A stretch of 64,000 bases of DNA from an uncultured Granulosicoccus sp. (lineage in GTDB: Bacteria; Pseudomonadota; Gammaproteobacteria; Granulosicoccales; Granulosicoccaceae): the NCBI GenBank assembly GCA_947495035.1, contig CANLXI010000004.1, positions 62,001 through 126,000 on the forward strand, written 5' to 3'. The notes beneath the pieces are model-generated. The model saw only the letters and a list, made by a program, of their open reading frames with translations, was not told the DNA's origin and made no database searches. Numbering within the stretch: position 1 is the first letter of the stretch; the number at the start of each line of letters is the position of its first letter. Below, in pieces: positions 42,643 to 50,748 of this stretch. Both the position numbers and the translations under genes were made by a program.

Positions 42643-42843
42643 ATGCAATTGTTTGAACTGCACATAGACTTCTTTCGGCCGATCTGGCGCCGTGTGGTGC
42701 TGGTCGCCGTCTGTCTGGGCTGGGCTGTTTTCGAATTCATTACCGGCGCCCCGTTCTGGGGCATCATTTTCGGAGCCATGGGGGTTTATGCGCTGTGGCA
42801 GTTGTTCCTGTGCAACTGGCCGGATGACACTGCCGGGCACTGA
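42643..42843 (+). CDS. small membrane protein in the inositol operon
   Basis: A 66-residue protein starting MQLFELHIDFFRPIWRR with two hydrophobic spans (VVLVAVCLGWAVFEFI and WGIIFGAMGVYALWQLFL) joined by a short GAPF turn. It may belong to the DUF3329-like small proteins seen beside sugar transporters in alphaproteobacteria; that match is from memory and weak. It lies 16 bases after the ATPase gene and 3 bases before the LacI gene, so it is an integral operon member. A role as an accessory subunit of the transporter is possible. The longer in-frame start at 42544 overlaps the ATPase and is unlikely. Confidence 0.65.
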   Translation: MQLFELHIDFFRPIWRRVVLVAVCLGWAVFEFITGAPFWGIIFGAMGVYALWQLFLCNWPDDTAGH

Positions 42844-42846
42844 GGG

Positions 42847-43854
42847 GTGAGTGTGGTCACACTCAAGGATGTGGCGGAACGCGCGGGTGTGTCACGTTCC
42901 GCCGTATCACGTGCCTTCACCGATGGTGCCTCCGTCTCGGAAACCATGCGACGCAAGGTTGAGAAGGCCGCTGCGGAGCTGGGCTACATGCCGAATGCGC
43001 TGGCATCGAGCCTGACCACCGGGCGTACACGGCTCATCGGACTGGTCTCGAACAACTTTCACAACCCGATCTTTCTGGAAGTCTTCGATCTGTTCACTCG
43101 TGGCCTGCAGGACAGGGGCTTGCGCCCCTTGCTGGTGAACCTCAGTGAGGAGACCGATCCCGGCAATTCACTGCGCATGTTGCGACAGTACTCGGTGGAC
43201 GGGGTCATCGTTGCATCCTCCACTCTGACCCCGGAGTTCTCGCAAGCCTTTCGGCAGGCCGGCATGCCGGTGGTGCATTCCTTCGGCCGGCAGTCCAGTT
43301 CACCACAGGTACACGTCGTCGGTATCGACAATGTCGAATGCGGTCGGATTGCGGCGCGTGAACTGCTGGAGAGGGACTACAGGCGTGTTGCCTTCCTGGG
43401 AGGGCCGGAAACAGCAACCTCGACACAGGATCGTCAGCAGGGCTTTCTGGCCGAGCTGGCATTGCATGAGCAGGTCGAGGTCACGTATTCCCATGCTGAC
43501 AATTATTCCTTCGAGGCGGGGCGCAGGGAAATGCTGCGTCTGTTGCAGGGGCAGCCAGCCGAGGCCTATTTCTGCGGGGATGATGTGCTGTCCATTGGCG
43601 CGCTGAGCGCCATCCGGGATGCCGGTTTGCGGGTTCCCGAAGATGTCGGCGTGATAGGGCTGAACGATATGGAAATGTCGGGTTGGGAAAGCATTGCCCT
43701 GACGACCATCCGGCAACCGATTGCGCAGATCATCAGTTCATCGATCGAACTGATCGTGGCCATGCTGGAGGAGCCGGACCGCTATCCGGAGGCCCGGCTG
43801 TTTCCCAGTACGGTGGTGGAACGAAGTACTTTGCGACCGCGCCCGCGCCCTTGA
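42847..43854 (+). CDS. LacI-family repressor, probable inositol regulator
   Basis: A 335-residue regulator. The N-terminal helix-turn-helix is VTLKDVAERAGVSRSAVSRAF, followed by the hinge LGYMPNALASSLTTGRT and a periplasmic-binding-protein-like effector domain (LIGLVSNNFHNPIF, VIVASSTLTPEF, AYFCGDDVLSIGALSAIR, VGVIGLNDMEMSGWESI, TTIRQP). It starts with GTG; a second GTG two codons on is possible. It closes the inositol transporter operon. Two identical palindromes, in front of this operon and between iolE and iolD, are its likely operators, so it probably also represses its own operon. Confidence 0.88.
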   Translation: MSVVTLKDVAERAGVSRSAVSRAFTDGASVSETMRRKVEKAAAELGYMPNALASSLTTGRTRLIGLVSNNFHNPIFLEVFDLFTRGLQDRGLRPLLVNLSEETDPGNSLRMLRQYSVDGVIVASSTLTPEFSQAFRQAGMPVVHSFGRQSSSPQVHVVGIDNVECGRIAARELLERDYRRVAFLGGPETATSTQDRQQGFLAELALHEQVEVTYSHADNYSFEAGRREMLRLLQGQPAEAYFCGDDVLSIGALSAIRDAGLRVPEDVGVIGLNDMEMSGWESIALTTIRQPIAQIISSSIELIVAMLEEPDRYPEARLFPSTVVERSTLRPRPRP

Positions 43855-43894
43855 GGCTAGCGGACACGGTCTTCCTGCCACTGGTCGTGACGGA

Positions 43895-45052
43895 TCAGCG
43901 AAACATCGGCGGGCGGGCATCAACCCACTGGCCTTCGGCTGCGCCAGACTCGGCCACCGCCACCACCGCTGCCATCGAACGCAGGCCATCAGCGGCACGC
44001 GGGTAGAGATCCGCTGCCGGGTCAATGGCACGACCTTCATTGCTGGCCCGGATGGCCTCGGCCAGATCCTTGTAGATGTTGGCAAAAGCCAGCGGCATGC
44101 CTTCGGCATGGCCGATGGTGACGCGTGTGGTGCGATCCGCTTCTGGGGAGAGATTGGCTTCGCCGCGTTCGATGATCTGCAGACGCTCGTTCAGGGGCAT
44201 CCAGTACAGCTGGTTGGGATGCTCCTGTGACCAGCGCAAGCCGCCTTTCTCACCAAACACCTGAATCCCCAGGCCGTGCTGCCGACCGATGGCTATGGAT
44301 GAGGTCCACAGGCGACCGACTGTGCCACCGCTCATGCGGAAATTGACCATGGCATCATCTTCGAGCTCGCGTGAGGCGATGCAGGAGACGGTATCGGCAG
44401 ACAGTCGCGTGACTTCCTCTCCGGTGACGAAACTGGCCATGTGCAGGGCATGAATGCCGCAGTCGGCAAACTGCGCGGAGACGCCGGCCTGGGCCGGATC
44501 GTAGCGCCAGCGCACGCGTGGATTGTCGGCATCGGCCGCATCGGCATGATGTCCATGAGCAAACTCGGCATTGACCAGGCGGATTCTGCCCAGGTCGCCG
44601 CGCGCAATCATGGCCCGCATGTGGCGAACCAGAGAGTAACCGGAATAGCCGTAGTTCACCGCGCAGATGCGCTGGTTCTGTTCGGCAGCCCTGACGATCT
44701 GCTCACCCTCATCGACGGTCATGGTCATGGGCTTTTCGCACAGTACGTGAAAACCGGCTTCCAGAAAGGCCTTGGTGATCTCGAAATGGGTGGAGTTCGG
44801 TGTGGCCACCGTTACCAGTTGAATGCGGTCTTCGCGGGCAGATTCTCCGGCCAGCATTTCCCGCCAGTCTCCGTAGGAGCGATCCGCTGCCAGGCCCAGT
44901 TGCTGACCATACTGACGACCGGCCTCGGGTCGGTGGTCGAGTGCAGCGGCACTGAACTCGAACAGGCCATCCAGGCCGGCGCCCAGGCGGTGAGCCGGTC
45001 CGATCTGGCTGCCTTCGCCGCCGCCGATCATGCCCCATTGCAATTTTTTCAT
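43895..45052 (-). CDS. Gfo/Idh/MocA-family dehydrogenase in inositol cluster
   Basis: A 385-residue NAD(P)-dependent oxidoreductase. The Rossmann start is GMIGGGEGSQIGPAHR, VTVATPNSTHFEI follows, and the family EKP motif lies in VLCEKPMTMTVDE; the catalytic region is QFADCGIHALHMASF. It is longer than myo-inositol 2-dehydrogenase IolG (about 330-345). With no other clear IolG nearby it is the leading candidate for the first inositol oxidation (or for scyllo- or chiro-inositol). ATG 45052 gives the typical family start MKKLQWGMIGGG; a TTG at 45085 would overlap the iolE stop. It follows iolE on the same strand at 25 bases. Confidence 0.8.
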   Translation of the reverse strand: MKKLQWGMIGGGEGSQIGPAHRLGAGLDGLFEFSAAALDHRPEAGRQYGQQLGLAADRSYGDWREMLAGESAREDRIQLVTVATPNSTHFEITKAFLEAGFHVLCEKPMTMTVDEGEQIVRAAEQNQRICAVNYGYSGYSLVRHMRAMIARGDLGRIRLVNAEFAHGHHADAADADNPRVRWRYDPAQAGVSAQFADCGIHALHMASFVTGEEVTRLSADTVSCIASRELEDDAMVNFRMSGGTVGRLWTSSIAIGRQHGLGIQVFGEKGGLRWSQEHPNQLYWMPLNERLQIIERGEANLSPEADRTTRVTIGHAEGMPLAFANIYKDLAEAIRASNEGRAIDPAADLYPRAADGLRSMAAVVAVAESGAAEGQWVDARPPMFR

Positions 45053-45077
45053 GTTCTTCGATACGTCCGTGGTGAGA

Positions 45078-45971
45078 TCAGGCAAAGCCTATGGATTGCA
45101 GGTATTCGCGATTCAGTCTGGCATCGCCTTCCGGATCGGGATCCAGACGCGGATCGCAATCCTGTTCGATGGTGCACCAGCCTTCATAGCCGCTGTCGAC
45201 AAGCAGTTTGCGAACGGCAGGGAAGTCCACTTCACCGTCGGCGAGATTGCAGAAGATTCCCTGACCGCAGGCATCGTAGAAGCCGGTTCGATTGGCAATG
45301 GCTGCCGCCTTGATCTTCGGGTCGGTGGTCTTGAAGTGCACGTAGGTGATGCGCTCCATGTGCCTTTGCATGAAGGCGATGGGGTCGAAGCCTGCATAGG
45401 TACAATGACCGGTATCGATGCAGATCTTCAGCAGTTCCGGATCGGTCTCGGCCAGCAGCCGTTCCACTTCGGGTTCGAAATCCATGAAGCCTCCGGCATG
45501 TGGGTGGATTTCGGGAATCAGACCGTATTCCTCATAGCCCATCTTCGCGATCGTCATGATGCGGTCGCGATAGGCCTTCCACTCGGCGGTATCCATCTGT
45601 TCGGCTTCATCGCCACGCCCGGCAGTGGGGGCTCGGCGCGGTGAAATGGAATCGATCAGCACGAAATGCCTTGCGCCGTGGGCGGTCAGCGCCTTGCAGG
45701 TCCTGACCGCACCATCCATCACATCGTCCCATTGGGCAGGATCATGAAAGGCACGGAAAACGACACCGCCGATCAGCGTGAGATCTCGGGCAGCCAGGGC
45801 ATCGCCCAGTTCGGCAGGGTCTTCGGGCATGTAGCCGACCGGACCCAGCTCGATCCCCGAGTAACCGGCACGGCTGCACTGGTCAAGGACGGTCTGCCAG
45901 GCAGGATTGCGTTCGTCTTTGGCGAACTCGACACCCCAGGAGCAGGGGGCATTACCAATTCTTGTACTCAT
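45078..45971 (-). CDS. iolE: inosose dehydratase
   Basis: Removes water from 2-keto-myo-inositol (scyllo-inosose) to give the diketone that is the IolD substrate. The 297-residue TIM barrel has the IolE start MSTRIGNAPCSWGVEF, GIELGPVGYMPED, the metal-site stretches IPEIHPHAGGFMD and CIDTGHCTYAGFDP, and VHFKTTDPKIK. The frame runs 39 codons further upstream into the promoter; ATG 45971 is the family start. It is divergent from iolD across a 116-base region containing the LacI operator. Length and motifs match the family. Confidence 0.92.
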   Translation of the reverse strand: MSTRIGNAPCSWGVEFAKDERNPAWQTVLDQCSRAGYSGIELGPVGYMPEDPAELGDALAARDLTLIGGVVFRAFHDPAQWDDVMDGAVRTCKALTAHGARHFVLIDSISPRRAPTAGRGDEAEQMDTAEWKAYRDRIMTIAKMGYEEYGLIPEIHPHAGGFMDFEPEVERLLAETDPELLKICIDTGHCTYAGFDPIAFMQRHMERITYVHFKTTDPKIKAAAIANRTGFYDACGQGIFCNLADGEVDFPAVRKLLVDSGYEGWCTIEQDCDPRLDPDPEGDARLNREYLQSIGFA

Positions 45972-45992
45972 GCGTAGTGGGTTTCCAATGGT

Positions 45993-46020
45993 TTGCAACC
46001 GGTTGCATTTATTGTATTCT
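45993..46020 (+). promoter_or_regulatory. LacI-family operator and promoter between iolE and iolD
   Basis: TGCAACCGGTTGCA (45994-46007) is a perfect palindrome identical to the core of the operator before the transporter operon. For iolD, a -35 TTGCAA (45993-45998) inside the operator and a -10 TATTCT (46015-46020), spaced by 16 bases, form a plausible promoter, so bound repressor would block RNA polymerase. Confidence 0.72.
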
Positions 46021-46087
46021 GTGTGCTGACAGATCGTCAATACAAGGCGTCCATCCATTTGCCGGGCCCGTAACCCGATAGCGAGCA

Positions 46088-47971
46088 ATGATCATGACTG
46101 ATGACCGCACAGGCACATCTACCCGACTTACTCTGGCCCAGGCTATCGTTCGCTGGATGGCCAATCAGTACATTGTCATCGACGGTGAGGAGCAGCGTCT
46201 GTTCGGCGGTGGGTTCGGCATCTTCGGCCACGGCAATGTCACCTGTCTCGGTGAGGCGCTGTACCAGCACCGCGATGCTCTGCCGCTGTATCGCGGTCAG
46301 AACGAGCAAAGCATGGGCTTCGCGGCTGCCGCCTATGCCAAGTATCACTTGCGTCGCCGCATCATGTTCTGTACCGCCTCTGCCGGGCCGGGTACCTCCA
46401 ATCTGCTGACCTCTGCGGCACTGGCACATGCCAATCGACTGCCCATGCTGATGCTGTGTGGCGACACCTATGTGACGCGCCTGCCTGATCCGGTGCTGCA
46501 GCAGATGGAACATTTCAACAACCCGAGCCTGGGGGTCAATGATGCGTTCAAGGCGGTCACACGTTACTGGGATCGTATCGTGCATCCGGCGCAGATCATC
46601 CAGAGTCTGCCCAATGCGGTGGCGACGATGCTCGATCCGGCCGATTGCGGGCCAGCCTTTCTGGGCTTGCCACAGGATGTACAGGGCTGGGCGTATGACT
46701 ATCCGGACAGCTTCTTCGAGCGACGAGTTCATCGCATCCGGCGCGCAACCCCCGATGTGCACGAGCTGGCGGATGCCGTGACGCGTCTCAAGAGTGCCGA
46801 GCGCCCACTGATCATCGCCGGTGGCGGGGTGCAGTATTCCGGCGCGGTCAAGGAGCTTGTCGCCTTTGCCGAGACGCACCGCATACCCGTGGTGGAAACC
46901 ATTGCCGGTCGTGCCAATCTCCAGGCCACCCATCCGCTGAATGCGGGACCAATTGGCGTGACGGGCTCGAACTCTGCCAATACGCTGGCAGAGAAGGCCG
47001 ATGTGATTCTGGCCGTGGGGACCCGCCTGCAGGATTTCACCACCGGTTCCTGGACAGCGTTCGCACAGGATGCCGATTTCATTGCCGTCAATGCGGGACG
47101 TCATGATGCGGGCAAGCACGGCGCATTGTCGGTTGTGGGTGATGCAAGGCTGGCATTGGAGCAACTGTCCGTGCTGATGGGCGGGCATGCCTTTGAACAG
47201 TCCTGGGTCGACTTCGCCGCCGAAGAGCGTGAGAAGTGGGATGCCTATGTGGCGGTGAATGTTGCCCATGGCAACCGACCCAACTCCTATGCCCAGGCCA
47301 TCGGCGTGGTCAATGAGCTGTGCGACCCGCAAGATCGCATCGTTGCTGCCGCCGGTGGTCTGCCGGCTGAAGTGGCGGCCAACTGGCGCACGCTGGATGC
47401 CGGTACCGTGGATATAGAGTTCGGTTTTTCCTGCATGGGCTACGAGATAGCCGGTGGCTGGGGGGCCAGAATTGCACAGTCGGAAAAGCAGGCCGACAAG
47501 GACACCATCGTCTTCACCGGGGATGGCTCCTACCTGATGATGAATTCGGACATCTATTCCAGCGTGCTGACGGACAAGAAGCTGATCATTCTGGTGCTGG
47601 ACAACGGTGGCTTTGCCGTCATCAACAAGCTGCAGAACAACACGGGCAACGAGAGCTTCAACAATCTGATTGCCGATACACCAACGGCGGTGGACCCGTT
47701 TGCCGTGGATTTCGAAGCGCATGCCCATGCCATGGGCGCAATTGCGGAGACCGTGGAAAACGCCGCCGAACTTGCCGAGGCGTTCAAGCGTGCCAAGGCT
47801 GCCAGCAAGACCTCGGTGATCGTCATGAAGGTCGATGCCTATGAAGGCTGGACGACAGAAGGTCATACCTGGTGGGAAGTCGGGACGCCACAAGTCAGTG
47901 ACAGTGACAGGGTCTTGGAGGCGCACCGGGAAGTGGAGTCGAGCCGCAGCCGGCAGCGACGCGGCGTATGA
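46088..47971 (+). CDS. iolD: 3D-(3,5/4)-trihydroxycyclohexane-1,2-dione hydrolase
   Basis: A ThDP-dependent ring-opening enzyme giving 5-deoxy-glucuronate. The 627-residue length fits IolD. The N-terminal pyrimidine-binding domain has LFGGGFGIFGHGNVTCLGEA and the catalytic Glu region RGQNEQSMGFAAAAYA, and FCTASAGPGTSNLLTSAA follows. The ThDP/Mg motif GDGSYLMMNS with downstream LDNGGFAVINKLQ lies in the C-terminal domain. Two in-frame ATGs lie 6 bases apart; either may be used. It begins the iolD-iolC-iolB-iolJ operon and overlaps iolC by 4 bases. Confidence 0.93.
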   Translation: MIMTDDRTGTSTRLTLAQAIVRWMANQYIVIDGEEQRLFGGGFGIFGHGNVTCLGEALYQHRDALPLYRGQNEQSMGFAAAAYAKYHLRRRIMFCTASAGPGTSNLLTSAALAHANRLPMLMLCGDTYVTRLPDPVLQQMEHFNNPSLGVNDAFKAVTRYWDRIVHPAQIIQSLPNAVATMLDPADCGPAFLGLPQDVQGWAYDYPDSFFERRVHRIRRATPDVHELADAVTRLKSAERPLIIAGGGVQYSGAVKELVAFAETHRIPVVETIAGRANLQATHPLNAGPIGVTGSNSANTLAEKADVILAVGTRLQDFTTGSWTAFAQDADFIAVNAGRHDAGKHGALSVVGDARLALEQLSVLMGGHAFEQSWVDFAAEEREKWDAYVAVNVAHGNRPNSYAQAIGVVNELCDPQDRIVAAAGGLPAEVAANWRTLDAGTVDIEFGFSCMGYEIAGGWGARIAQSEKQADKDTIVFTGDGSYLMMNSDIYSSVLTDKKLIILVLDNGGFAVINKLQNNTGNESFNNLIADTPTAVDPFAVDFEAHAHAMGAIAETVENAAELAEAFKRAKAASKTSVIVMKVDAYEGWTTEGHTWWEVGTPQVSDSDRVLEAHREVESSRSRQRRGV

Positions 47972-48948
47972 ATGCTCAGAACATGTTGAAGGGCAAGCGC
48001 TTTGTCGTACTGGGTCGTGCCGGCATGGACTTCAGTCCCGAACCCGCTGGTACCGCGATCGAGCAGGCAGCGACATTTTCCGCCAGTCTGGGGGGGTCTT
48101 CCGCCAACATCTGCGTGGCCATCGGCCGGCACGGCGGTCAGACGTCGCTGGTTACCTGTGTATCCGATGACGCTATCGGTCGCTTCTGTCTGGAGCAGCT
48201 GGATCACTACGGGATCGAGCGCCAGCATGTGCGTTCCGTTGGCGGAGAATTCCGCAATTCTCTGGCTGTCTCGGAGAGTCGGCTGGAAGGTCATCAGACG
48301 GTCATCTATCGGAATGGTGCAGCAGACTTTCAGATGAGTATGGACGATGTCGAGGCCGTGGACTATTCAGGCTTTTCCGCACTGATCACCACGGGCACGG
48401 TATTGGCCGTCGAGCCCTCACGCAGCGCTGCATTCCGCGCCTTCGAACTGGCACGGGAAGCAGGTATTCCACTGATTTTCGATGTGGATTATCGACCGTA
48501 CAGCTGGGCTTCTGCTGCAGATGCCGCCGAGGTCTACAGCCGCGCCGGCGAACTGTGCGACATCATCATCGGCAATGATGTCGAATTCGGCTTCATGGCC
48601 GGCGACCATGAAGGTGGCCTGGACAAGGCGCGGCAGCTGGCCCGCGACGGTGCGGCCATCGTTGTCTACAAGATGGGCGAGCAGGGTGCGATCACTCTGA
48701 GCGCCGAGCAGGAAATTCGTACCGGCATCTATCCGGCGGAAGCCCTCAAGCCCACTGGTGCCGGCGACAGTTTCATGGGCGGTTTCATTGCAGCCCTGGC
48801 CGATGGCCGTGAGTTGCAGGATGCCGTCTTGAGAGGCTCTGCCTGCGCCTCCATGGTCGTTGCCCGCGTCGGCTGTGCCCCTGCCATGCCAACCACTGCC
48901 GAACTGGAAGCCTTTCTGGCCTCGCATCCCGGCCCCACTCTCAGCTGA
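47968..48948 (+). CDS. iolC: 5-dehydro-2-deoxygluconokinase
   Basis: Phosphorylates 5-dehydro-2-deoxy-D-gluconate at C6. It is a 326-residue PfkB/ribokinase-family protein with GGSSANICVAIGRHGGQTSL near residue 48, DVDYRPYSWAS, and the C-terminal anion hole and catalytic Asp in KPTGAGDSFMGGF. The early LGRAGMDFSPEP segment is characteristic of IolC. Its ATG overlaps the iolD stop (ATGA), and iolB starts 12 bases after its stop. It lacks the DUF2090 aldolase domain fused to IolC in some proteobacteria, in keeping with a separate iolJ here. Confidence 0.92.
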   Translation: MNAQNMLKGKRFVVLGRAGMDFSPEPAGTAIEQAATFSASLGGSSANICVAIGRHGGQTSLVTCVSDDAIGRFCLEQLDHYGIERQHVRSVGGEFRNSLAVSESRLEGHQTVIYRNGAADFQMSMDDVEAVDYSGFSALITTGTVLAVEPSRSAAFRAFELAREAGIPLIFDVDYRPYSWASAADAAEVYSRAGELCDIIIGNDVEFGFMAGDHEGGLDKARQLARDGAAIVVYKMGEQGAITLSAEQEIRTGIYPAEALKPTGAGDSFMGGFIAALADGRELQDAVLRGSACASMVVARVGCAPAMPTTAELEAFLASHPGPTLS

Positions 48949-48960
48949 AGGATACCTCTC

Positions 48961-49803
48961 ATGCATATTGCCCCCTATGACAACCAGAACAAGCCGATTG
49001 TCGATATCGATGACGCAACGGTACCGCTGAACTACTTCAACATCATCAAGCTGAAGAAGGACCAGGCCTTCGAATACACGGTGCCAGGCTACGAAACCTG
49101 CATCGTGCCAGCCACCGGTACGGTGAACGTCGAGGTGGAAGGCCTGAGTTTCGATGCGCTGGGCAATCGTGGCGTGGATGTCTGGGACGGCGAGCCCGAA
49201 GGTGTCTATGTGCCGGTGGGGGCCAGGGTCACGATGTCCTGTGTGTCCGAGACCGCTGAAGTCTTTGTGGCGGGCGCTCGCTACGATCAGGTGCTGGAGC
49301 CGTTCGATGTGCGCGTGGCTGAGCTCGACCGGGTGCAGTATGGCTCTGACGATACCAAGACGCATCGCAAGATCAAGCACATCCTCGGACAGAAGCAGCA
49401 TGACAAGGTCGGGCGTCTGCTGGTCAGCGAGCTGTTTACTGTCGGTCAGGGTGGCTGGTCCGGCTTTCCGTCGCACAAGCACGATACCGATCGTCTGCCG
49501 GACGAGACCCGCCACGACGAAACCTACAATTTCCGTTTTCGCCCCAATCATGGATCGGGGGTCCAGATGCTGCAGCGAGTCGACAACGAACCCGGCGATG
49601 CGTATCACATCGTGGATGGCTCGACCATCTGTCTGGACAAGGGCTACCACCCATGCGCGGCCCTGCCAGGGTACGAGATGTACTACTTCACCATTCTGGC
49701 CGGCCTCTCGCAGCGCTCTCTGGTGCAGTTCTTCCAGCCGACGCATGCCTACCAGATCGAGACCATACCCGGTATCAAGGACATGATCGCGAAGTTCAAG
49801 TAA
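48961..49803 (+). CDS. iolB: 5-deoxy-glucuronate isomerase
   Basis: Isomerises 5-deoxy-glucuronate to 5-dehydro-2-deoxy-D-gluconate. The 280-residue double-cupin protein carries the metal ligands in GWSGFPSHKHDTDRLPDETR (two His, then Glu/Asp) and HDETYNFRF, with YHPCAALPGYEMYYFTILAG towards the C-terminus, all family features. A ribosome site (GAAGGATACC) precedes the ATG. The stop TAA overlaps the iolJ ATG (TAATG). Confidence 0.92.
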   Translation: MHIAPYDNQNKPIVDIDDATVPLNYFNIIKLKKDQAFEYTVPGYETCIVPATGTVNVEVEGLSFDALGNRGVDVWDGEPEGVYVPVGARVTMSCVSETAEVFVAGARYDQVLEPFDVRVAELDRVQYGSDDTKTHRKIKHILGQKQHDKVGRLLVSELFTVGQGGWSGFPSHKHDTDRLPDETRHDETYNFRFRPNHGSGVQMLQRVDNEPGDAYHIVDGSTICLDKGYHPCAALPGYEMYYFTILAGLSQRSLVQFFQPTHAYQIETIPGIKDMIAKFK

Positions 49804-50627
49804 TGGCACTGGTCACACTGTCAGAGGTGCTGCAGCCGGCCCTGCGCGATGGACGTGCAGTGGCTGGTCTGGTGACGTTGGGGTGGGAGGACATGCGCGC
49901 CTTTGTCGCTGCGGCGGAAGCCGAGTCCCTGCCCTTGATACTACAAGCCGGTCCCGGCTGCAGGGCGCATACGCCATTGCCGGTGCTGGGAAAGATGCTG
50001 ACCTGGCTGGCGGAACAGGCATCCGTGCCGGTGGTCGTGCATCTGGACCATGGTTATTCCTTCGAGGAATGCCGTGAAGCCATCGACTGTGGATTCAGTT
50101 CGGTCATGTTCGACGGTTCACGCAAGCCACTGGCGCAGAATATCGAGGAGACGGCGGAGATTGCAGAACTGGCACATGCTGCCGGTATTTCCTGTGAAGG
50201 GGAGATCGGTTTCGTCGGTTATGCCGATGGTGAGAAATCCGCCGGTACCGACCCTGAAGAGGCCGCCCGCTTCGCGGCCGAGACGGCGGTGGATGCCATG
50301 GCGATTTCGGTGGGCAATGTGCATCTGCAACAGGATGCCGGTGGACGACTGGACGAACAGCGCATTCAGGCGATCGAGGCTGTGACCTCGGTTCCACTGG
50401 TGATACATGGGGGGTCCGGTGTGCCTGTGGATCAGCGTGCCTCTCTGGCCCGGTCCAGTCACATCTGCAAATACAATATTGGCACCGAGCTGCGGATGGC
50501 CTTCGGAGCTGCCTTGCGGCAAGCGGTCAACGCCGACCCCGATCGCTTCGATCGTGTGGCGCTTCTCGCTGAAACGCATGAACCAATGGTGGCGGCAACG
50601 CGCAAGGTACTGCGCAGTCTCGGATAA
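49803..50627 (+). CDS. iolJ: 6-phospho-5-dehydro-2-deoxy-D-gluconate aldolase (class II)
   Basis: Cleaves the IolC product to dihydroxyacetone phosphate and malonic semialdehyde. The 274-residue class II aldolase has the zinc ligands in VVVHLDHGYSFEE, EGEIGFVGYADGE, the phosphate-binding VIHGGSGVP and CKYNIGTELR. It belongs to the FbaA/GatY family; the assignment as IolJ rather than FBP aldolase rests on the operon (iolDCB) and on length. The ATG overlaps the iolB stop. It ends the operon; a run of six T lies about 70 bases downstream, but no clear stem was found. Confidence 0.85.
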   Translation: MALVTLSEVLQPALRDGRAVAGLVTLGWEDMRAFVAAAEAESLPLILQAGPGCRAHTPLPVLGKMLTWLAEQASVPVVVHLDHGYSFEECREAIDCGFSSVMFDGSRKPLAQNIEETAEIAELAHAAGISCEGEIGFVGYADGEKSAGTDPEEAARFAAETAVDAMAISVGNVHLQQDAGGRLDEQRIQAIEAVTSVPLVIHGGSGVPVDQRASLARSSHICKYNIGTELRMAFGAALRQAVNADPDRFDRVALLAETHEPMVAATRKVLRSLG

Positions 50628-50748
50628 TCGAGGCGACTGGCTGGCGTACCGATATCTAGCCTCAATCAGCGCCTTTGGTGCGTGGTACCGCAGGGTGGTT
50701 TTTTCATCCGGGTGTTCGACGCTATGAACTGCAGGAGTCGGATTCTCT

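Noticed and set aside
46037..47926. A 629-codon open frame on the minus strand across iolD
   Set aside because: It is fully antisense to iolD, whose family motifs are intact. The translation is low in structure and matches nothing; long antisense frames are expected at this GC content and codon bias.
48418..49809. A 463-codon minus-strand frame across iolC and iolB
   Set aside because: Antisense shadow of two well-supported genes, with no recognisable domain.
50690..50710. Run of six T between iolJ and the MATE gene as an intrinsic terminator
   Set aside because: No stable stem could be drawn immediately upstream on either strand.
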